NCBI GenBank assembly: GCA_031769625.1 | Contig: JAUIMM010002303.1 | Location: 62,001-126,000 of the forward strand | Origin: Taudactylus pleione | Taxonomy: Eukaryota; Chordata; Amphibia; Anura; Myobatrachidae | Length of the DNA: 64,000 nucleotides | Direction: 5' to 3' | Shown here: positions 62,901 to 64,000 of the stretch, piece by piece | Position numbering within the stretch: the stretch's first letter is position 1 | Layout of the letters: every line of letters starts with the position of its first letter | Translations under genes and position numbers: made by a program | Notes under the pieces: model-generated | What the model was told of the DNA's origin: nothing | Seen by the model: only the letters and a program-made list of their open reading frames with translations | Databases searched by the model: none

Positions 62901-64000
62901 ACCCCATATACACACAGCTCTGTCACTGCACCTCCATCCTGTCCTGTATCTCTCTACTATTCCTGTACTGACAACACACACACACACACACAGCTCTGTC
63001 ACTACACCTCCACCCTGTCCTGTATCTCTCTACTATTCCTGTAGTGACCTCACACACAGCTCTGTCACTACACCACCATCCTGTCCTGTATCTCTCTACT
63101 ATTCCTGTACTGACCTCACACACACAGCTCTGTCACTACACCTCCATCCTGTCCTGTATCTCTCTACTATTCCTGTAGTGACCTCACACACAGCTCTGTC
63201 ACTACACCACCATCCTGTCCTGTATCTCTCTACTATTCCTGTACTGACCTCACACACAGCTCTGTCACTACACCTCCATCCTGTCCTGTATCTCTCTAGA
63301 ATTCCTATACTGACCCCACACACACAGCTCTGTCACTACACCTCCATTCTGTCCTGTATCTCTCTACTATTCCTGTACTGACCCCACACACAGCTCTTTC
63401 ACTGCACCTCCATCCTGTCCTGTATCTCTCTACTATTCCTGTACTGACACCATACACAGCTCTGTCATTACACCTCCATCCTGTCCTGTATCTCTCTACT
63501 ATTCCTGTACTGACCCCACACACAGCTCTGTCACTACACCTCCATCCTGTCCTGTATCTCTCTACTATTCCTGTACTGACACCATACACAGCTCTGTCAC
63601 TACACCTCCATCCTGTCCTGTATCTCTCTACTATTCCTGTACTGACCCCACACACACACACAGCTCTGTCACTACACCTCCATCGTGTCCTGTATCTCTC
63701 TACTATTCCTGTACTTACACCACACACACACAGCTCTGTCACTACACCTCCATCCTGTCCTGTATCTCTCTACTATTCCTGTACTGACTTCACACACACA
63801 GCTCTATCACTACACCTCCATCCTGTCCTGTATCTCTCTACTATTCCTGTACTGACTTCACACACACACAGCTCTGTCACTACACCTCCATCCTGTCCTG
63901 TATCTCTCTACTATTCCTGTACTGACCTCACACAGATCTGTCACTACATCTCCATCCTGTCCTGTATCTCTCTACTATTCCTGTACTTACACCACACACA

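Larger units (their letters stand above)
32548..64000. repeat. CA-tailed minisatellite array (array 3)
   Basis: About 470-480 copies of a unit that reads GCTCTGTCACTACACCTCCA, then TCCTGTCCTGTATCTCTCTA and CTATTCCTGTACTGACCTCA, followed by (CA)n. The core is about 58 bp and the CA tail varies from roughly 3 to 12 units, so the period slides between 58 and 72 bp. Other variation: GACCTCA/GACCCCA/GACCACA/GACCCAA, CTACTATT/CTACAATT and single CTCTGTC losses. The array continues out of the window. ORFs on either strand (e.g. VSTGIVERYRTGWRCSDRAV) are periodicity by-products. Confidence 0.97.

Noticed and set aside
32589..63742. ORFs reading VSTGIVERYRTGWRCSDRAV on the minus strand and HPVLYLSTIPVLT on the plus strand
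   Set aside because: Translations of array 3 units. Open runs occur only where the variable CA tail keeps the period a multiple of three, and no family is recognisable.

Overview
The window is eukaryotic and almost certainly from a vertebrate with a repeat-rich genome. An anuran amphibian is the best guess, because DIRS, GIY-YIG Penelope-like and Tc1 elements occur together; a salamander, lungfish or other large-genome vertebrate is not excluded. More than 80% of it is three unrelated tandem-repeat arrays: 63-bp units (1-7475), 47-bp units (18731-32440) and units of about 58-72 bp with a variable CA tail (32548-64000, running off the window).

Two small host-gene exons survive between the arrays, both on the minus strand. 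Exon 32468-32521 (54 nt) encodes ASSPPVIVNTDTLEAPAY. Exon 18650-18700 (51 nt) encodes VNGTEAEMEYEEITLER. Joined in that order they match the linker and start of PDZ1 of the synaptic scaffold PSD-95 (DLG4). Both are phase 0 on each side and have recognisable splice sites. The whole window is therefore dlg4 intron: the 47-bp array fills the intron between the exons (about 13.8 kb), the CA-tailed array fills the upstream intron, and the 63-bp array plus transposons fill the downstream intron. The next exon, which starts PDZ1 proper (GNSGLGFS), is not in the window. The arrays and a GATA microsatellite come within about 10-35 bp of the exon edges.

Between the 63-bp array and the first exon, 7476-18640 is a nested transposon graveyard. 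It holds a unique LTR-like segment, the 3' part of one Tc1 transposase, a GATA microsatellite and a second Tc1 element with 65-bp terminal inverted repeats. A Penelope-like element with a GIY-YIG domain and 1.3-kb inverted arms sits inside that Tc1, flanked by a 16-bp duplication. A second GATA tract follows, then an internally deleted DIRS element (minus strand) with ITRs and an internal complementary region. Its tyrosine-recombinase gene is split by a 550-bp element made almost wholly of consecutive hairpins. A third GATA tract abuts the exon donor.

No intact mobile-element gene is present; the long ORFs in the arrays are by-products of repeat periodicity. The items most worth following up are the serial-hairpin element, the exon islands between arrays, and the hundreds of splice-site-like motifs the arrays place on the dlg4 sense strand.
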